From assembly GCA_017308255.1 (NCBI GenBank), contig JAFKFN010000010.1, positions 1 to 64,000 of the forward strand: a DNA stretch of 64,000 nt, written 5' to 3'. Origin of the DNA: Altererythrobacter sp. GTDB taxonomy: Bacteria; Pseudomonadota; Alphaproteobacteria; Sphingomonadales; Sphingomonadaceae. Positions 31,221-40,660 of this stretch are shown piece after piece (position 1 is the stretch's first letter; every line of letters starts with the position of its first letter). The notes beneath the pieces are model-generated. The model was not told where the DNA came from and made no database searches. It saw only the letters and a program-made list of their open reading frames with translations. Made by a program: the position numbers and the translations under genes.

Positions 31221-33689
31221 TTACAGACCGATCACGCCGCCATCGGTGCGGGTGATCGCCACCACCGCCGAGCGCGGGCGGCCCGAAGCGTTGCCCGCCT
31301 GGCTTTGCGGCCAGTTGCTGCTAGGCGCGGCGGCGCTGCCGTTTTCGCCGGGGTGCTGGATGCCGACGAACAGGGTGCGGCCATCGGGCGTGGTATCCAC
31401 GCCGGTGATCTCGCATTCCTTCGGCCCCACCAGAAAGCGCTTGAGCGTGGCCGCCGTGGCCGGCGATCCGACGGGGGTGGCCTGGGTGCCGGTCGCACCG
31501 CCGGCGCCGACATTGGTGATAGTGCGTGCGCCGCCATCGCCCACGGTACCCGGCAGGCCAGCCAGCATCATGCAATTGGTGCGGTCGGTCATCGCCCCGT
31601 CATCGGTCTGGAGCCACAGCAGCGGCTTGATCTGACCCGCCGGATTCTGCGGGCGCGAGAACCACAGGCCGTCCGGGCTGGAGAAGTCGTTATCCGCGGT
31701 GAGGCCGGAGAGGTTGACGTTCGCCGGGTCCGAGTCCGCCGCATCGGCGCCGAACAGGTAGATATCCCACGTGAAGCCGGTCGCCGCGTTGTCGTCACCG
31801 TTTTCGCGCATGCGGACGATATGGCCGTTGGGATTGCCATACTGCGCCGTGCCGCCTTTCGGATCGTTGTAATGCCGGGGATTGGCGGCATCGGTGCCGT
31901 TGATCGGGCGGCCGGCGGCGTTGTTGTTGGTCAGCGTAAGATAGACCTCGCCGGTGGCCGGATTGACCGCGGTCCATTCCGGCCGGTCCATCGGCGTCGC
32001 GCCCACGGCATCGGCCGCCAGCCGCGCGTTGACCAGGATATCGGCCTGATCGGCAAAGACATATTCGGGATCGGAGCCGGCGGCGGCGCGGTTCGGCACG
32101 GAGCCGAAGGTCAGCGGCAGCCATGCGCCCGTCCCATCGGCATTGAACCGCGCGACATGGAGCGTGCCGGTATCGAGGTACTTGTCGCCCATGGCCAGGC
32201 GATCGGCCGCCTGCGCGTCCGCCGGGTTCCACGCCGCGGCGGAGACGAACTTGTAGAGATATTCGCGGCGCGAATCGTCGCCCATGTAGACGGCGACTTT
32301 CTGCCCGCCGGTCAGCCGGCCGAGCCAGGCCCCTTCGTGGCCCATGCGGCCCAGTGCGGTGCGCTTGCGCGGCGCCTTGGTGGGATCGTAGGGATCGATT
32401 TCGAGCACCCAGCCCATCTTGTTCGGCTCGTTGCGATAATCCGCGGCGGCGGAGGCGCCGGTCGAGCGGGCGTCCCAGCGGGCGAACATCGGCTCGCTGC
32501 CGGCGGTGGACCAGGCATAGTTGCCGCCGGTCGTCACGCCATAGCGGCGCAGCGCGGTCAATTCGCGCGGGGTGCGGGCGGCATCGTCGCCGGTGCGGCG
32601 GAAGTAGCCGGCCCAGTTTTCCTCGCAAGTGAGATTGGTGCCCCAGCCGCTGAGGCCGTTGGCGCAGTTGTTGATCGTGCCGGTGCCGACGGTGCCCGTG
32701 GCATCGGCCACGGTCTTGAGCAGGTCGCTGCCCCGCGCCGGGCCGTTGAAGACCACCGGCGTGTTCGGCGTGACGCGGCGGTTGAGGGCGCTGTCCTGAA
32801 CATAGCTCCACTTGCGATCGCCGGCGTCGCGGTATTCGGTGACGCTGACGCCGTGCGCCTCGATCTCCTTGACCGCTTCGGCCGCCGGGCGGGGGCCGGC
32901 GCTGACATTGGTCGGGCCATTGGGATGGAGATACTGGATGTTGAGGTTCTCGTGGTTCTGCACCAGCAGGCCGCGAGCGGAACTGTTGTCGTCACGGGTG
33001 CCGGCGGCGTTGAGGCCGAACCAGTGCAGCGCATCGCCATGATCGCCGATACGGTGGGCGAAGTCGGTATCGCTGCCGTTATTGGCGTAAGCCGGAACGC
33101 CGGCGGCGAGCGGATCGCCGAGCCGGGTCATCACCGTGACCTGATAGCCGGCCGGAACCACGACCACGTCGCCCAAACTGTGCGGCACGGCATTGAAGCC
33201 CAGCACGGCCGGATTGACGGTGACCGTGGTGGCCTGCGACGAGGTTTGCCCGTTGCCGCCGGTTGCCTCGAACGTGAACTGGAGCGGCGATGCCGCCTGC
33301 ACCGCCGGGGCGATGAAGCTCGCGGTGTTGGTATCGGCATTCACCAGTTCGACGGCCGGCCCGCCGGTCTGGGTCCAGCGGACGGAAGAGGCGCTGCCAG
33401 CGACCATGGCGCCGTTCAGGGTCACCGGATTGCCCGCGCTGGTCGTGCCGCTGCTGCCGGCGTGGACCACGAAACCGCCCGATCCGCCCTTGGAACCGTC
33501 GAGCCAGTCGCAGGCGGCTAGGGCGGCGGTGCCGAGGAAGGCCACCGAGGTGGCGCCCAGCCCGCCGAGCAGCGTCTGCCGGCGGGAATAGCGCTCGGCC
33601 ACGATTTCACCCAGGTGCGGGTTGGCCTGGGTATTGTTCGTATCGACGTCGCCATCGGAATAGCCGCGTGCCGGATTGAAGTCGTGCAT
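31221..33689 (-). CDS. phoX: Tat-exported PhoX-type alkaline phosphatase with Ig/PKD-like insert
   Basis: Predicted periplasmic phosphomonoesterase of 822 aa that frees phosphate from organic esters using calcium and iron. A Tat signal is visible at about residues 33-58 (YSRRQTLLGG, then a hydrophobic stretch ending LAACDWL). Residues about 75-165 form a beta-rich PKD/Ig-like module (NPVTLNGAMVAG, VRWTQTGGPAVEL, FTFEATGGNG). The PhoX domain follows with VVVPAGYQV, VQNHENLN, LTCEENWAGYF and the late GIQHPGENG. The ATG at 33689 has GAGGGA upstream. Expect control by phosphate starvation, but I found no clear Pho box. Confidence 0.88.
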   Translation of the reverse strand: MHDFNPARGYSDGDVDTNNTQANPHLGEIVAERYSRRQTLLGGLGATSVAFLGTAALAACDWLDGSKGGSGGFVVHAGSSGTTSAGNPVTLNGAMVAGSASSVRWTQTGGPAVELVNADTNTASFIAPAVQAASPLQFTFEATGGNGQTSSQATTVTVNPAVLGFNAVPHSLGDVVVVPAGYQVTVMTRLGDPLAAGVPAYANNGSDTDFAHRIGDHGDALHWFGLNAAGTRDDNSSARGLLVQNHENLNIQYLHPNGPTNVSAGPRPAAEAVKEIEAHGVSVTEYRDAGDRKWSYVQDSALNRRVTPNTPVVFNGPARGSDLLKTVADATGTVGTGTINNCANGLSGWGTNLTCEENWAGYFRRTGDDAARTPRELTALRRYGVTTGGNYAWSTAGSEPMFARWDARSTGASAAADYRNEPNKMGWVLEIDPYDPTKAPRKRTALGRMGHEGAWLGRLTGGQKVAVYMGDDSRREYLYKFVSAAAWNPADAQAADRLAMGDKYLDTGTLHVARFNADGTGAWLPLTFGSVPNRAAAGSDPEYVFADQADILVNARLAADAVGATPMDRPEWTAVNPATGEVYLTLTNNNAAGRPINGTDAANPRHYNDPKGGTAQYGNPNGHIVRMRENGDDNAATGFTWDIYLFGADAADSDPANVNLSGLTADNDFSSPDGLWFSRPQNPAGQIKPLLWLQTDDGAMTDRTNCMMLAGLPGTVGDGGARTITNVGAGGATGTQATPVGSPATAATLKRFLVGPKECEITGVDTTPDGRTLFVGIQHPGENGSAAAPSSNWPQSQAGNASGRPRSAVVAITRTDGGVIGL

Positions 33690-33831
33690 CGGATCGTCCC
33701 TCATTCGTGTGTGATGAGGGAGCAGGTATCCGGCGATTATGACCGGCAAAGGCGATTCGCGTGGCCAAGCCTTGGCCCCCGCGTGACCGCGCGGTCAGAA
33801 AACCGCCATGGACCTGTAATGCGCGCCCGGT

Positions 33832-35097
33832 TCAGGCGTGCACGGCTTGCCGCAACGGGCTTTCCTGTTCCGCATCCAGCGCGCGCAGGCGCTGTTCGGT
33901 TTCCATCATGTAGTCGCGGGTGATCGGCGCGGCCCAGCGGTTGCGCATGAATTGCAGCTGATAATTGACCATGCCGCCATCGGAGAACATCGTCATCGCC
34001 CCGGCGAGATAGAAGGCATAGAGCCGGTAGAACCGTTCGCCCCGCAGACGCACGATCTCTTCATGATGGGCGGTGAACCGATCGTACCAGGCGCGCAGCG
34101 TGTACATGTAGTGCAGCCGCAGGATCTCGCAGTCCGACATGATCAGTCGCTCGGGCTCGCTGGCCTTCATCACTTCCGACAGCGCCGGCACGTAGCCGCC
34201 GGGGAAGATGTACTTCTGCATGAAGTGATCGGTGCTGCCCGGCGCGCCCATGCGGCCGATCGTGTGGATCAACGCCATGCCGTCGGGCTTCAGCAGTTCC
34301 CGCACCTTGCGGAAGAAGGCGGGGTAGTAAGAAGTGCCGATGTGTTCGAACATGCCGACGGAAACGATCCGGTCGAATTCGCCGGTGACGTCGCGGTAAT
34401 CGATCAGCTCGAACTTCACCCGGTCGCCAACGCCGGCTTCTTCCGCTCGCTGGCGCGCCAGGGCGAGCTGTTCGGTGGACAGCGTGACGCCGAGCACGTC
34501 CACATCCGCCACGCGATGGAGGTAAAGCGCCATGCCGCCCCAGCCGCAGCCGATATCGAGCACCCGCTGCCCCGGTTGCAGGTGGAGCTTGGCGGCGATG
34601 TGGGCCTTCTTGTCGAGCTGCGCCTGTTCCAGGCTGTTCGACGGATCGGTGAAGTAGCCGCAACTGTACTGCATGTCGGAATCGAGGAACAGGCGATAGA
34701 CGTCGTTCCCCACGTCATAGTGATGGGCGACGTTCTTGCGTGCTTTCGACCGCTGGTTGTGGGTGTTCAGCCACTGGCGGAATCTGCCGCTTCCACGCAG
34801 GAAGTTGCTGGAGCGGTTGCGGTCTTCCCAGCGCAGGTTGCGCCGGACCATAAGGGTAAGATCGATGATCTCACCCTGTTCCAGCCGCAGCCGATCGTCC
34901 ATCCACGCTTCGACCGCGCCCACCGTGGGATCGCGCACGAGGTCCAGCATGGTTCGTCGGTCCATCAAACGGATGGTGACGGGATTGAGTTCGGGATCGG
35001 GGGCGCCATAGCGCCGCGCCTTCCCATCCGGGCCGATCACCGTAAGTTCCCCATGTTTGAGGAGCTTGCCGAGCATTCTGTCCAACAAACGCATCAT
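33832..35097 (-). CDS. cfa: Cyclopropane-fatty-acyl-phospholipid synthase
   Basis: SAM-dependent methyltransferase of 421 aa that converts unsaturated acyl chains in membrane lipids to cyclopropanes. NVAHHYDVGNDVYRLFLD and YSCGYF are the lipid and bicarbonate-site region, VLDIGCGWGGMALY (about 179-192) binds SAM, and GMFEHIG and KYIFPGGYVP are standard family segments. Length is slightly above E. coli Cfa. Monocistronic by position, between phoX and rlmN. Confidence 0.93.
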   Translation of the reverse strand: MMRLLDRMLGKLLKHGELTVIGPDGKARRYGAPDPELNPVTIRLMDRRTMLDLVRDPTVGAVEAWMDDRLRLEQGEIIDLTLMVRRNLRWEDRNRSSNFLRGSGRFRQWLNTHNQRSKARKNVAHHYDVGNDVYRLFLDSDMQYSCGYFTDPSNSLEQAQLDKKAHIAAKLHLQPGQRVLDIGCGWGGMALYLHRVADVDVLGVTLSTEQLALARQRAEEAGVGDRVKFELIDYRDVTGEFDRIVSVGMFEHIGTSYYPAFFRKVRELLKPDGMALIHTIGRMGAPGSTDHFMQKYIFPGGYVPALSEVMKASEPERLIMSDCEILRLHYMYTLRAWYDRFTAHHEEIVRLRGERFYRLYAFYLAGAMTMFSDGGMVNYQLQFMRNRWAAPITRDYMMETEQRLRALDAEQESPLRQAVHA

Positions 35098-35162
35098 CGC
35101 AGGATATACCCATTTGACTTGAGTGCAACTCCGTCAAAGGGCCGACAGGCGCGCGCGGGCGG

Positions 35163-36407
35163 TCAGCCCAGGGCGGCCTGCTTTTCGGCCGCCAGACGAT
35201 CGAGTTCGGCCCGGCTCTTCTTTTCCGCCGCTGTCTTGAGCTGGCCGCAGGCGGCATCGATGTCGCGCCCGCGCGGTGTGCGCACGGGGGCGGAGATGCC
35301 GGCTTCGAACACGATTTCGGAGAAGCGCCGGACACGCTCGGGCGTAGAACATTCGTACGGCGCGCCGGGCCAGGGATTGAAGGGGATCAGATTGACCTTG
35401 GCGGGCAGGCCATACTGCCTGATCAGCCGCACCAGCTCGTGCGCGTCCTCGTCACGGTCGTTCTTGTCCTTCAGCATCACGTATTCGAACGTGATGCGCC
35501 GGGCATTGGAGGCGCCGGGATAGGCGGCGCAGGCTTCGAGCAGTTCCTCGATGCCGTACTTGCGATTGAGCGGCACGATCTCGTCGCGCACCGTCTTGTT
35601 CACCGCATGGAGCGAGACGGCGAGGTTGACCCCGATCTCTTCTCCGCAGCGCGCCATCATCGGCACCACCCCGCTGGTGGACAAAGTGATACGGCGGCGG
35701 GACAGGGCCAGCCCGTCACCATCCATCACCAGCCGCAGCGCATCGCGCACGTTTTCGAAGTTATACAGTGGCTCGCCCATGCCCATCATCACGATGTTGG
35801 TCAGCAGGCGGCCATCGGCTGTATATTCGGCCGGGCTTTCCTCATCGAGCATGTCCATCCGGCCTTTGGGCCATTCGCCCAGCGCATCGCGCGCGAGCAT
35901 GACCTGGCCGACGATCTCCCCCGGCGTGAGGTTGCGCACCAGGCGCATCGTGCCCGTGTGGCAGAAACGGCAGTTCAGCGTGCAGCCGATCTGGCTGGAA
36001 ACGCACAGCGTGCCCCGGTCCGCATCGGGGATGAACACCATTTCGAAATCGTGCCCGTCCGCGGTGCGCAGCAGCCACTTGCGCGTGCCGTCGGTGCTGT
36101 GCTGCGCCTCCACCACCTCGGGCCGGCCGATCACGAAGCGTTCCGCCAGCCACGGGCGCATGGTCTTGGCTATATCCGTCATCGCCGCGAATTCGGTCAC
36201 GCCGCGATGGTAGAGCCAGTGGAACACCTGCTTGGCCCGCAGCTTCGCCTGGCGCGCGTCCAGCCCGGCATGTTCGAACAGCTCGGCGATGCGCTTGCGC
36301 GGCAAGCCGACGAGATCCACGCGGCCATCGGCGCGCGGTGTTATCTCGCGCGCGACGGGAACCGGATCGATCGTTCCGGGAATGCTCATCAGGGCGGTGT
36401 CGGCCAT
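35163..36407 (-). CDS. rlmN: 23S rRNA (adenine2503-C2)/tRNA methyltransferase RlmN
   Basis: Radical-SAM enzyme of 414 aa that methylates A2503 of 23S rRNA and A37 of some tRNAs. The cluster motif is C142-TLN-C146-RF-C149; one accessory catalytic cysteine lies in LCVSSQ (Cys135) and another in the late [25 protein letters not shown] and [14 protein letters not shown] are diagnostic. The start is the ATG at 36407; an ATG at 36389 is also possible as neither has a strong ribosome site. Confidence 0.95.
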   Translation of the reverse strand: MADTALMSIPGTIDPVPVAREITPRADGRVDLVGLPRKRIAELFEHAGLDARQAKLRAKQVFHWLYHRGVTEFAAMTDIAKTMRPWLAERFVIGRPEVVEAQHSTDGTRKWLLRTADGHDFEMVFIPDADRGTLCVSSQIGCTLNCRFCHTGTMRLVRNLTPGEIVGQVMLARDALGEWPKGRMDMLDEESPAEYTADGRLLTNIVMMGMGEPLYNFENVRDALRLVMDGDGLALSRRRITLSTSGVVPMMARCGEEIGVNLAVSLHAVNKTVRDEIVPLNRKYGIEELLEACAAYPGASNARRITFEYVMLKDKNDRDEDAHELVRLIRQYGLPAKVNLIPFNPWPGAPYECSTPERVRRFSEIVFEAGISAPVRTPRGRDIDAACGQLKTAAEKKSRAELDRLAAEKQAALG

Positions 36408-36683
36408 CGGTGGCGCATATAGGGTGAGCGGAGCCGAAGCGCAAAACCGCTCGGCAATGCGTGCGCGATTATCGCCGGGGCGTTGCCTCCTGCGGCCTGA
36501 ATGGGGGGCGGGCACCACCGCATCGTTCGGTTCATCGCAAGAGGCCGGCATTCCGCCGAGCGGCACTGTTGCCCAAAAACATCAATTATCTCGTTGTGTT
36601 ACGTTCATGAAACCAGACCCCCTGCCGCACCATTTCACCGGCTGCGCGGAAAGGCTCCGCGCCCGTTTCGAATGGAGCTTACA

Positions 36684-37361
36684 ATGAAAAAGGGTATCGC
36701 ATTCCTGCTGGCCACCAGTTCGCTGGCCTTCATCGTCGCGCCGGCGGCAGCGCAGGATTCGACGTTCTCCGGCCCGTGGGTCGCAGCCGTCGGCGGTTGG
36801 GACAAGAACAAGGCCGGCAGCAGCGTCGACAACGACGCCGACCCCGACAACGGCATATTCCAGCAGGACGAATCCGCCAGCGGCATCGTCTACGGTGCCG
36901 CGATCGGTTATGACGCCGACCTCGGCGGCGTGGTGGTCGGCGGCGAAGCCGAACTGACCGATTCCACCGCGGATTCCGAATATGGCAATCCGAACAGCGA
37001 CTTCGGCCTGGGCAGCGTGGACACCGGGCGCGACATCTATGTCGGCGCGCGCGTGGGCTTCAAGGCGACGCCGAGCACGCTGGTCTATGCCAAGGGCGGC
37101 TATACCAATGCCCGGTACAACTTCATCGGTACCGATGGCACCACGGATTATAGCGAGCACCTCGACACGGATGGCTGGCGCGTGGGCGCGGGCGTGGAGC
37201 AGAAGATCGGCACCAACGCCTTCGCCAAGGTCGAATATCGTTATTCGAACTATTCGAAGGGCGAGATCGACTTCGAGGCCGAAGGCATCGCCGATAGCGA
37301 CCGGTTCAACATCGACACCGATCGCCACCAGGTGGTGGCCAGCGTCGGCTGGCGCTTCTAA
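36684..37361 (+). CDS. Outer-membrane beta-barrel protein (OmpA/opacity-like)
   Basis: A small barrel of 225 aa: signal peptide MKKGIAFLLATSSLAFIVAPAAAQ, then GPWVAAVGGWD and amphipathic strands (IVYGAAIGYDADLG, DIYVGARVGFKA, YAKGGYTNARYNF, AFAKVEYRYSNY) and the final HQVVASVGWRF with a C-terminal Phe typical of barrels handled by BamA. The 276-bp region before it, back to rlmN, holds no ORF and should contain the promoter. A strong terminator follows. Function unknown; such proteins are abundant surface porins or adhesion factors. Confidence 0.85.
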   Translation: MKKGIAFLLATSSLAFIVAPAAAQDSTFSGPWVAAVGGWDKNKAGSSVDNDADPDNGIFQQDESASGIVYGAAIGYDADLGGVVVGGEAELTDSTADSEYGNPNSDFGLGSVDTGRDIYVGARVGFKATPSTLVYAKGGYTNARYNFIGTDGTTDYSEHLDTDGWRVGAGVEQKIGTNAFAKVEYRYSNYSKGEIDFEAEGIADSDRFNIDTDRHQVVASVGWRF

Positions 37362-37384
37362 GCCTTCTTCGGAAGATGCATCGA

Positions 37385-37417
37385 GGGGCCGGGAGTGAAA
37401 CCTTCCGGCCCCTTTTT
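37385..37417 (+). terminator. Strong Rho-independent terminator
   Basis: Perfect 8-bp GC stem GGGGCCGG (37385-37392) and CCGGCCCC (37405-37412) followed by TTTTT, directly after the beta-barrel gene. Confidence 0.9.
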
Positions 37418-37930
37418 CTATCGCAGGCGCGCGCAGCCCACGGTGGCCGCGTCCATCGCCGTGGCCGCGCCTTCCAGGCTGTAGCGATCGGTGAAGAGCC
37501 GCCCGCCGCCGTCGCGCGCGGAAACCGCCATGGTTGGGGTGGAGCGCATCGCGGCGATGATCGCCGCATCCATCCGCGCGTCGGCCGCCCAGGCATCGGC
37601 GCCGCGCCCCGTGAGCGCGAAGCTGCGCCCGCCGAGCCTCAGCGTGATCGCCGCGCCCTGGGCCGCCCCGCGCGAGAGGCGCACATGCACTTGCCCACGG
37701 ATGCCGCGCTTGGGCCAGGTGCCGATCGTGGCAAAGGGCGCCGTTTCGCGCCGGCGATCGCGCGCATTCTCCTGCGCCGCGGCGATGGCATAGCAGCGCG
37801 GCACCGCCGGATCGCGAAACGCGCCCCACTGTCCGAACACGCCGAGGCTGTCTTTGGCCTGCACGGGGGCGGACAAGGCTAGGGCGGCAAGGGCAAAGGT
37901 GGCAGGGGCAAGGGCGGCGGCGCGAAGCAT
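37418..37930 (-). CDS. Exported IalB-like protein
   Basis: A 170-aa secreted protein: signal peptide ending APVQAKDS, then FGQWGAFRDPAVPRCYAIA, the pattern of the invasion-associated locus B family in sphingomonads. Two cysteines (RCYAI and the near C-terminal GCARL) could form a disulfide. It starts 11 bp after greB on the same strand, so it is probably co-transcribed. Role unknown; IalB relatives help envelope stability in some alphaproteobacteria. Confidence 0.65.
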   Translation of the reverse strand: MLRAAALAPATFALAALALSAPVQAKDSLGVFGQWGAFRDPAVPRCYAIAAAQENARDRRRETAPFATIGTWPKRGIRGQVHVRLSRGAAQGAAITLRLGGRSFALTGRGADAWAADARMDAAIIAAMRSTPTMAVSARDGGGRLFTDRYSLEGAATAMDAATVGCARLR

Positions 37931-37941
37931 CGCGCGCGGTG

Positions 37942-38427
37942 CTATCCTTGCGGGTATTCGATGGCCAGCACTTCCCACTCTTTCTCGCCGCCTGGCAGGC
38001 GGACGGTGCGCAAGTCGCCCACCGCCGCGCCGCGCAGCGCGCGGGCGACAGGGGCGCTCCAGCCGATCCTGCCGGCGGAGGGGTCCTGCTCGTCGTCGCC
38101 GACGAGAGTGACGGTGCGCTGGCTGTCGTCCTCGTCCGCGATAGTGACGGTGGCGCCGAACCAGGCGCGGGTGCGATCGGGCGCTTGCGCCGGATCGACC
38201 ACGCGCGCGGCCTTCATCCGCCGCGCGAGATGCGCCAGCTCGCGGTCGATTTCGCGCATGCGCTTGCGGCCGTAGAGGTAATCGCCGTTCTCGCTGCGGT
38301 CGCCGTTGCCCGCCGCCCAGCTGACGATCGCCACGATCTCCGGCCGCTCGGTGCCGAGCAGATGATCGTAGCGCGCCTTGAGCGCGGTGAGGCCGGCGGG
38401 GGTGATGAGGTTTTCAGGCGGCTTCAT
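37942..38427 (-). CDS. greB: Transcription elongation factor GreB
   Basis: RNA polymerase secondary-channel factor of 161 aa that stimulates transcript cleavage in backtracked complexes. The N-terminal coiled coil begins ITPAGLTALKARYDHLLGTERPEIV, continues through GDRSENGDYLYGRKRMREIDREL with the acidic tip residues, and the C-terminal FKBP-like half has the VGDDEQDPSAGRIGWSAPVARAL pattern diagnostic of GreB over GreA. An ATG 36 bp upstream is in frame but not conserved. Confidence 0.94.
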   Translation of the reverse strand: MKPPENLITPAGLTALKARYDHLLGTERPEIVAIVSWAAGNGDRSENGDYLYGRKRMREIDRELAHLARRMKAARVVDPAQAPDRTRAWFGATVTIADEDDSQRTVTLVGDDEQDPSAGRIGWSAPVARALRGAAVGDLRTVRLPGGEKEWEVLAIEYPQG

Positions 38428-38493
38428 GGCGGCGCGGTCTAAGACTAAGATCGGGAACGGCAAGTACGCAGCGTGCTCACCTTAACCTGAATG

Positions 38494-38598
38494 GTCATTG
38501 CGAGGAGCGCAGCGACGGAAGCGAAGCTGGCCAAAGGCCAACCCATCCAGGGCGGCGGTGCAATGCGCTCTGGATTGCTTCGCTACGCTCGCAATGAC
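38494..38598. repeat. Dispersed repeat, family B, complete copy
   Basis: A 105-bp element with inverted ends GTCATTGCGAG (38494-38504) and CTCGCAATGAC (38588-38598), lying between greB and the lytic transglycosylase gene. The internal GGCCAACCCATCCAG segment recurs in the copy near 59421, and the right end is found at the left edge of the window. Confidence 0.88.
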
Positions 38599-38620
38599 GA
38601 TTCAGATCAAGTGGTTATCT

Positions 38621-40561
38621 TTAGCGCAGGAATTCGCGCAGCGGGCGAGGGCGGCCGAAGGTCGCCTGATCCGGATGCAGCTCCTCGTAGATCACCGCAT
38701 TCTCAAGCACGCGCTGGACGTAGTTCCGGGTCTCGAAGATCGGGATCCGCTCGATCCAGTCGATCCAGCTTATCGAGCCGGTGCGCGGATCGCCGTTGTC
38801 GCGCAGCCACTTGTTCACGTTGCCCGGCCCGGCGTTATAGGCCGCCACCGCCAGCGGATAGCTGCCGTAATTGTTGTACATCCGCTGGAAATAGCTGTTG
38901 CCGAGCTGGATGTTGTACTGCGGATCGGCCGTCAGCGAGGCGGAAAGGTAGACCACGCCGATCTTGCCTGCCTGCTCGCGCGCGGTGCCGGGCATGAGCT
39001 GCATCAGGCCCTGCGCGCCGGCGTGGCTGGTGCGGGTGCGGTCGAATTCGCTTTCCTGCCGGGCGATCGCGTGGACCATCGTCCAGTCCGCGCCGGAGGG
39101 AGTCGCCACCGTGGGGAAGCCGAGCTGGGTCAGCGGCGGGAAGCCCTTTTCCGGGGCGACGCGGCCGACGACCACGGCCAGTTCGGGCAGGTTGAGCTGC
39201 CGCGCCAGTTCGCCCACCGCCGCCATCTCTCCCGGGCTTTGCGCCTGGCTGGCCAGTTCGGTGTAGAACTTGCGCTTGGTCTGCCAGGGATAGCTGGCGC
39301 TGGCCACCACGCGGACGGCCTGAGCCAGCGGGCCCGCCGCCACCGAAGCGCGCTGTTCGGGCGTCGGCTGGGGAGCGGGCGCGGCAGCGGGGGATGGCGC
39401 CGGCCGCCCCAGCCGTTCGAGCGCCAGCAGGCCGTAGAAATATTCGGGATAGGCAGCGGCCATCTCGTAATAGCGAGTCGCCTCGGCTGTGTTGCCGGCC
39501 TGTGCGGAGGCATGGCCGGCCCAGAAAAAGCCCTTGGAGCGGGTCTGCGGCGTGCGCGCGGCGGCGCCATAGCGATAGAACAGTGGCGCGGCGCTGTTGC
39601 CTTCGCCCAGATCCCACAGCGCGCGCGTGCCGCCCAGCCACATCAGCGAAGTATAATCGTCACGCAGCTTGTAAGGCGCATCGGCGATCGCATCCGGGTT
39701 GGGGAAGGCTTCGCCCGCGCGCATGGCGATCTGCTGGGCGGAGCGGGCGTCCGCCATGCGGGCGACGTTGAGATGTTCTTCCACCCAGGCGGTGGGATTG
39801 AACGGGGTGCCGGCCAGCGGCGGATGGGCCGCGAGCAGCATGATCGCTTCCAGCGGCCGGCCTTCGGTGCGCAGTTCCCGGCTGCGGTTGTAGAGATAGC
39901 CGGGATCGCTTTGCGCGCCGGGATCGATCGTCGCTCCGTCGCCGCCCTGGAGAATCGCCAGCCGCGCCGCGAACCGCGCCGCCTTGGCGGGTGAGACATA
40001 GGGAAGCTGGCGCGCGGCGGCGGCTGCATCGCGCTGCCACAGCAAGGCGTCCATTCGTGCGTCTTGATCGTCGGGCGTGAAGCTGCCGCCATAGGCGGCG
40101 AACAGCGTGGCATAGGCTGCTTCACTCATCCCGCCGCCGCGCCAGGCCGCGCGGGCGGTTTCCAGCGCCTCTGCGGGGCGCGCGGCCATGAGAGCCACGG
40201 CCCGCTGGGCGCGGCCGCCGTTCGTCACCGGCGGGAAACGATCGAAATAGGCGACGACGCGAGCGGGAAGGGCATAGTCCCGCGCCAGGCGATCCTCGGC
40301 ATAGCCGCGCAGCTTGGCTTCATCCGGAAAGCCGGGATTGGCCAGCAGGAACCCGGCGTAATCCTCGAACGTGAAACTGGGGCTGGCGGAAAGCTGCTCC
40401 CACCGGCTGACGGCCATGGCCACTTCCGCCGGTGGCTGTGTGGCGACCAGGCTGGCGCGCCCGGTGTCCCATTCGCTGCCTTGCGCGGAGGCGTGGGGTG
40501 AGCCAAAGGCGGCGGATGCGAGAAGAGCGGTAAAAAGAGCCTTGCGAACCATGCTGGACAT
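38621..40561 (-). CDS. Soluble lytic murein transglycosylase
   Basis: Periplasmic peptidoglycan-cleaving enzyme of 646 aa, Slt70-like. MSSMVRKALFTALLASAAFGS is a signal peptide. The long middle is an all-helical superhelix, and the C-terminal SLT domain has the catalytic Glu in AIARQESEFD, followed by GAQGLMQLMPGTA, YNIQLGNSYF and AVAAYNAGPG. It cuts the glycan strand to form 1,6-anhydro ends. AAGGAG lies before the ATG. Divergent from dapA by 99 bp. Confidence 0.92.
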   Translation of the reverse strand: MSSMVRKALFTALLASAAFGSPHASAQGSEWDTGRASLVATQPPAEVAMAVSRWEQLSASPSFTFEDYAGFLLANPGFPDEAKLRGYAEDRLARDYALPARVVAYFDRFPPVTNGGRAQRAVALMAARPAEALETARAAWRGGGMSEAAYATLFAAYGGSFTPDDQDARMDALLWQRDAAAAARQLPYVSPAKAARFAARLAILQGGDGATIDPGAQSDPGYLYNRSRELRTEGRPLEAIMLLAAHPPLAGTPFNPTAWVEEHLNVARMADARSAQQIAMRAGEAFPNPDAIADAPYKLRDDYTSLMWLGGTRALWDLGEGNSAAPLFYRYGAAARTPQTRSKGFFWAGHASAQAGNTAEATRYYEMAAAYPEYFYGLLALERLGRPAPSPAAAPAPQPTPEQRASVAAGPLAQAVRVVASASYPWQTKRKFYTELASQAQSPGEMAAVGELARQLNLPELAVVVGRVAPEKGFPPLTQLGFPTVATPSGADWTMVHAIARQESEFDRTRTSHAGAQGLMQLMPGTAREQAGKIGVVYLSASLTADPQYNIQLGNSYFQRMYNNYGSYPLAVAAYNAGPGNVNKWLRDNGDPRTGSISWIDWIERIPIFETRNYVQRVLENAVIYEELHPDQATFGRPRPLREFLR

Positions 40562-40660
40562 CGTGCCGAGCCGCTCCTTATCAGGCGCTTAACGGATTAT
40601 TCCCCCGGCCCGCCCCGCGGTGCCTTGGCCGGGTTACACGACATGAGTGGAGCGATGTAA

